This document shows positions 36,201-42,200 of a DNA stretch of 64,000 nt, piece after piece (position 1 is the stretch's first letter; the number at the start of each line of letters is the position of its first letter). The translations under genes and the position numbers were made by a program. The DNA comes from Ovis canadensis (lineage: Eukaryota; Chordata; Mammalia; Artiodactyla; Bovidae). The DNA lies in the NCBI RefSeq assembly GCF_042477335.2, contig NC_091246.1:112993001-113057000 (forward strand), written 5' to 3'. The notes under the pieces are model-generated. The model worked only from the letters and a program-made list of their open reading frames with translations. It had not been told where the DNA came from and did no database searches.

Positions 36201-39200
36201 TGAAGTCAGACACCTTTGTGATCAGAGACTGGAGAGCATACCAGACCCTGTTTGGAGGTGTCTCAGAAGTTCGCATGGAAACGAGAGGGGTTGGGGGGCT
36301 CACCCGGCTGAAGGCACCCAGGTAAGCCTCGGCAATCAGCAGCCTCTGGGTGTTGCAGCGCTGGGTCAGGATGTCAATCAGCAGGTCCTTGTCACAGCCT
36401 GGAAGAGAGTTGTATCGGCGAGTGAGTGAGTGCTGTAAGTGCCACGCTGCAGGTAGGGAGGGCCCACGGTGCAGCGGTCAGGCCAGTGGGCCAGCTCATC
36501 CCCTGGTGTTCTCAGTGGAGGGAGAAGGCCCAGCTTGAGTGGAAGTTTCAGGGTACCCCTGCCGTGGCCGAGGTGCCTTCTGTCTCCCCCTTTCCTGGTG
36601 CTACAGACTTTTGTTTTTTAAAAGATTCAATAAAAGAGGGGAGGAGACAATGTGGCCTTTCTCCCCTCCCCTCCTACCCCACCAGCAAAAGGCTTCCCTG
36701 TACTCCACACTGATCTGGTTTGAACAGACCCCATGTCCTTCTCACCACACGTCTCTGAATGACTTACAACAGATGTGCATTGAGAGGAAAGTCACTGCTC
36801 TGGTCCTGCCGGCAGCAGGTGAGTCCACCCGGGCCCTTGGCTTTTTTGGAGAAAGAATTTCCCACAAAAATGGGGTGAAGCAGGCACAGAGTTTATTGGC
36901 AGCACAGTTCGTGCAAAGCAAACAAAGAAGCAGTTCATGTAGAGCAGGAGCAAAGCAGAGACACAGACCTAGAGAAGAGAGCAGCAGAGTCCCTCATGAG
37001 GCGTGTGCCAGAGACGTAATTTAAATCACTCATCTGGGGCACTTTTTCTAGGGCTCTGTTCCGCTCTGGCCAGTTATCTTGCCTCTTTCCCCACATCTGA
37101 CCTGTCCCAGGGCCCTCCCCATATATATGCTCATCTTTTAGCCAAGATGGATTGTAGCACAGAAGACTGTGGGAGGTTTGACAGCACTTATTATGATGTG
37201 AGAGCTGGACCATAAAGAAGGCTGAGTACTGAAGAATTGATGCTTTCAAACTGTGGTGCTGGAGAAGACTCTTAAGAGTCCCTTAAAAAAAAAAAAGAAA
37301 AAAGAAGAGTCCCTTGGACAGCATGGAGATCAAATTAGTCAATCTAAAGGAAATCAGCCTTGAATATTCATTGGAAAGGCTGATGCTGGAGCTGAAGCTC
37401 CAATACTTTGGCCACCTGATACAGAGTCAACTCATTGAAAAAGACCCTGATGCTGGGAAAGATTGAAGGCAGGAGGAGAAGGGGACAATAGAGGATGAAA
37501 TGGTTGGGTGCATCACTGACTCAATGGACGTCAGTTTGAGCAAGCTCCAGGAGTTGGTGAAGGACAAGGAAGCCTGGTGTACTGTAGTCCATGGGGTTGC
37601 AGAGTCTAACGTGACTGAGCGACTAAACAACAACATTATGGGATGGTGCCCCTCCCTTTCTGACCCCTGAGGAGCCTTCTTGCACACTTGTGCCTGGTGG
37701 GGCGGGGTCTAGTCTCCCTGACCTCAAGAGTGACAGATGTGCTCACCCTCTCTCCTACTCCTGCAGAGCTCAGCTCCTGCCACTAACTCTGTCTTTGGAG
37801 TATCAGGGAAGACACAGCTCCAGTTTAACCCACCTGACAAACTTCAGCTGCTCTGCTCAGGGGCCCATCTGCCCCTTACTCAGTGCAGACCCTCCAGAGA
37901 AGGAAGAGCCTTGGGGGAGGGAGCTGTGAGAGGAAAGAATCAGGCCCCTGCTTGTAACAGAGGCTCTGCTCCTAGGCTCTGAGGCCCGCGCTTCCTCCTC
38001 GACCAACCCATCGACCTGGTAAAATGCCGGGATGTACAATCGCTGCAGGGAGATTTAGCTACAATTGTGGTCCGCCTGCCAGTGCAGGAGACATAAAAGA
38101 TGCAGGTTCGATCCCCGGGTTAGAAAGATCTCCTGGAGAAGGAAATGGCAAACCACTCCATTTTTCTTGCCTGGAGAATCCCATGGACAGAGGAGCCTGG
38201 CGGGCTGTAGTTCATGGGGTCGCAAAGAGTCGGACACGACTGGGCAGATTAGCATGCACACACGCAGTCACAGTAGTGACCAGGAAGACCCCAGCCAGCC
38301 CTCAGCTTGACCAATATTTAGATAGACTTCTTCCTATCATCAGCCTTTGATCTTTGCTTTCCTTTTTTCTGAGAGCATTTACTTTGGAAAACTTGTGGTT
38401 GTAAATACTTTCTTTACTCCTTTGAGATGTAAATCTTCTCCCAACCACTTGCTAGAAGGCTAGAAATGCCTTCCTCAGGGCTTAGGACCCACCCTTTTGA
38501 GCTGTAGTTGCAAGTATAACAGTTGCTGTCCCCGGGCTCTGTGGCAGGCGGCACCCTCAGCACCACTGGGCAGACTTAGCTGTCCTCATTGCATGACTGG
38601 GCCCCCATCCTATGTCTTCTGAACCACTCCCTAGCTCAGCCCAGGGCTCAGACCTCGCAGGCCTTTGTCCCAGAGGAGCTGGGGCTGGTCTCTGCTTGGT
38701 AAGGGCATCCTGGCCTGTTGAGTTGTGTGTGGTATAATTTTTCTCTGACAAATTATGGAGATGAGTAGAAAAGCGAGTTGAAGTGCTGGGATGTTAAGCA
38801 GATTGTGTTTTGGGGATTTAATGCCATCCTGGAAATGCTGGGCTCATAGGAAGGTAGTGAGTCGGCTATGGAAACGTGCAGTGAGCAAGGGTGAGGTTTG
38901 GGTAAAGGTGGATGGCGGGTCTCTGAAGACCCAGTGTGGGGCGGGGTGTCTGTTCATGTGAGAGAGAGGGTCTGGCAGTGGCAGAGTGGAGGTAGAGGGG
39001 CAGAAAATCTTCTCCAAAGACTGGAATTTCAGATTTGTGACAGAAAGGTAGCCTGCAGTGAAGTGGCACCGAGCAGCAGGGTGCCCAGGCTCCCGGGTTA
39101 CATCCTGGACCCAAGGTATGTGAGATGGTTCCAGAGGAGTCTGTTGACCGCGTGATCCAAAATGAATGTAGCTTTAATAATAAGTAGAAGGTTTTTTGGT

Positions 39201-42200
39201 GTTAACCATCTGGGGATGTCCATGTGTAGAGTTGTCTCTAGTGTTGTTGGAAGAGGGCGTTTGCTGTGACCAGTGTGTTTTCTTGACAAAACTCTGTGAG
39301 TTTTACTCCTAGGCCAAACTTGCCTGTTACTCCAAGTATCTCTTGTCTTCTTACTTTTGTATTCTAGTGCCCTATGGTGAAAAGGACATCATTCTTATTT
39401 ATTTTTTGGTGTTAGTTCTAGAAGGTCTTGTAGGTCTTCATAGGCTTCAATCTCTTTGGCATTAGTGTTTGGGGCATAGACTTGTATATCTGTGATACTG
39501 AATTGTTTACCTTGGAAATGAACAGAGATCATTCTGTAGTTTTTGAGACTATACCCAAGTACTCCATTTTGGACTCATTTGATGACTGTGAGGGCTACTC
39601 CATTTCTTCTAAGGAATTCTTATCCACAGTAGTAAAACGATCGTTATCTGAATTAAATTCACGCATTCCAATCTGTTTTAGTTCATTAATTCCTAAAATA
39701 TCAACGTTGGGCCTTATGAAGCATTACTATGAACAAAGCTAGTGGAGGTGATGGAATTCCAGCTGAGCTATTTCAAATCCTAAAAGATGATGCTGTCAAA
39801 GTGTTGCACTAATATGTCAGCGAATTTGGAAAACCCAGCAGTGGCCACAGAAGTGGAAAAGGTCAGTTTTCATTCCAATCCCAAAGAAAGGCAATGCCAA
39901 AGAATGCTCAAACTACTGCACAATTGTACTTATTTCATGTACTAACAAGGTTATGCTCAAAACCCTTCAAGCTAGGCTTCACATAATGACCCTAGAACTC
40001 CCAGATGTTCCAGCTGGATTTAGAAAAGGCAGAGGAACTAGAGATCAAATTGCCAACATCCATTGGATTGCAGAAAAGCAAGAGAATTCCAGAAACACAT
40101 CTACTTCTGCTTCATTAACTATGCTAAAGCCTTTGCTTGTGTGGATCACAGCAAACTGTGGAAAATTCTTAGAGAGATGAGAATACCAGATCTCCTGACC
40201 TGCCTCCTGAGAAACCTGTGTGCACGTCAGGAGGCAACAGTTAGAACTGGACATGAAACAGCAGACTGGTACCAAATTGGGAAAGGAGTACGTCAAGGCT
40301 GTATATTGTCACCCTGCTTATTTAACTTCTATGCAGAGTTCAGTTCAGTTCAGTACTCAGTCCTGTCCAACTCTTTGTGACCCCATGGACTGCAGCATGC
40401 CAGGCTTCTCTGTTCATCACCAGCTCCCGGATCTTGCTCAAATGCATGTCTGTCAAGTCGGTAATGTCATACAACCATCTCATCCTCTCTTGTCCCTTTC
40501 TCCACCTGTCTTCAATCTTTCCCAGCATCAGGGTCTTTGCCAATAAGTCAGTTCTTCGGATCTGGTGGCCAAAGTATTGGAGCTTCAGCTTCAGCATCAG
40601 TCCTTCCAATGAATATTCAGAACTGATTTCCTTTAGACAGAGTACATCATGCAAAATGCTAGGCTGGATGAAGCACAAGCTGAAATAGAGACTGCTGGGA
40701 GAAGTATCATTAACTGCAGATATGCAGATGATACCACCCTTATGGTGGAAATGGAAGAGGAACTAAAGAGCTTCTTGATGAAGGTGAAAGAGGAGAGTGA
40801 AAAGGCTGGCTTAAAACTCAACATTCAAAAAACTAAGATCATGTCATCTGGTCCCATCACTTCATGGCAAATAGATGGGGAAACCGTGGAAACAGTGTCA
40901 GACTTTATTTTTCTGGGCTCCAAAATCACTGCAGATGGTGATTGCAGCCATGAAATTAAAAGACGCTTGCTCTTTTTATGACAAACCTAGACAGCATGTT
41001 AAAAAGCAGAGACATTACTTTGCCAACAGAGGTCCATCTAGTCAAAGCTATGGTTTTTCCAGTAGTCACATATGGATGTGAGAGTTGGACTATAAAGAAG
41101 GCTGAGCATTGAAGAATAGATGCTTTTGAATTGTGGTGTTGGAGAAGACTCTTGAGAGTCCCTTGGACTGCAAAGAGATCAATCCAGTCAATCCTAAAGG
41201 AAATCAATCCTGAATATTCATTGGAAGGACTGATGCTAAAGCGCTAATACTTTGGCCACCTGATGTGAAGAGCAGACTCATTGGAAAAGATCCTGATACT
41301 GGGAAAGATTGAGAGCAGGAGCAGAGAGGAACAACAGAGAATGAGATGGTTGGATGACATCACCGATTCGATGGCTATGAGTTTGAGCAAGATCCAGGAG
41401 ATGGTAATGGACAGTGAACTGGTGTGCTGTAGTCCATAGGGTGGCAAAGAGTCAGGCACAACTAAGCAACTGAACAACAACAAGTAAGGTTTTTTCAGTT
41501 ATATATGCATATTGATTCTGCTATCATCACACATAATTATTATAATGTGATTTTTGTTTTTATCCTGTTGGGATATCCACAATACACCTCTCTGAATTAC
41601 TCTCCATTTTTCAGAGTTCATAGCAATTCTGGCTCATTTATTCTTCTAGAAGTTTTTAAAATTATTTTCATATGGATCTCAAAAAATGTTATTCAAATAT
41701 CAATTAAAATAACTGTAAGCTTAGGAACCAACTTAGAGAAGTCACTAACATATCTGTTGAATTATTTCTGTGTTTTTCTTTTCTAAAAGACTAAGTAAAC
41801 ATTTGTATAGTTTTTGCAAATTACAAGAAACTTTATTTGGTTAAAATTATTCATATTTGTATTTCTATCAATATTTCAAGTTATATTATTTTTATTTTGG
41901 TCTTAACAGAATAATTCCTTAATGAAATAGATGATATTGAACTTTATGTGGACCTTGTGTCCAGAAAAATTATTGAACTCTCATGCTGCTGCTGGTGCTG
42001 CTAAGTCACTCAGTCTGGTCCGACTCTGTGTGACCCTATGGACAGCAGCCCACAAGGCTCCTCTGTCATGAGATTCTCTAGGCAAGAATACTGGAGTGGG
42101 TGCCATTTCCTTCTCCTGACCTCTCATACTTCTAATAATTTTTTACTGGATTACCTTGGATTTTGAAATTTGCTGATAATGTCTGCTGCAGAAACAAAGA

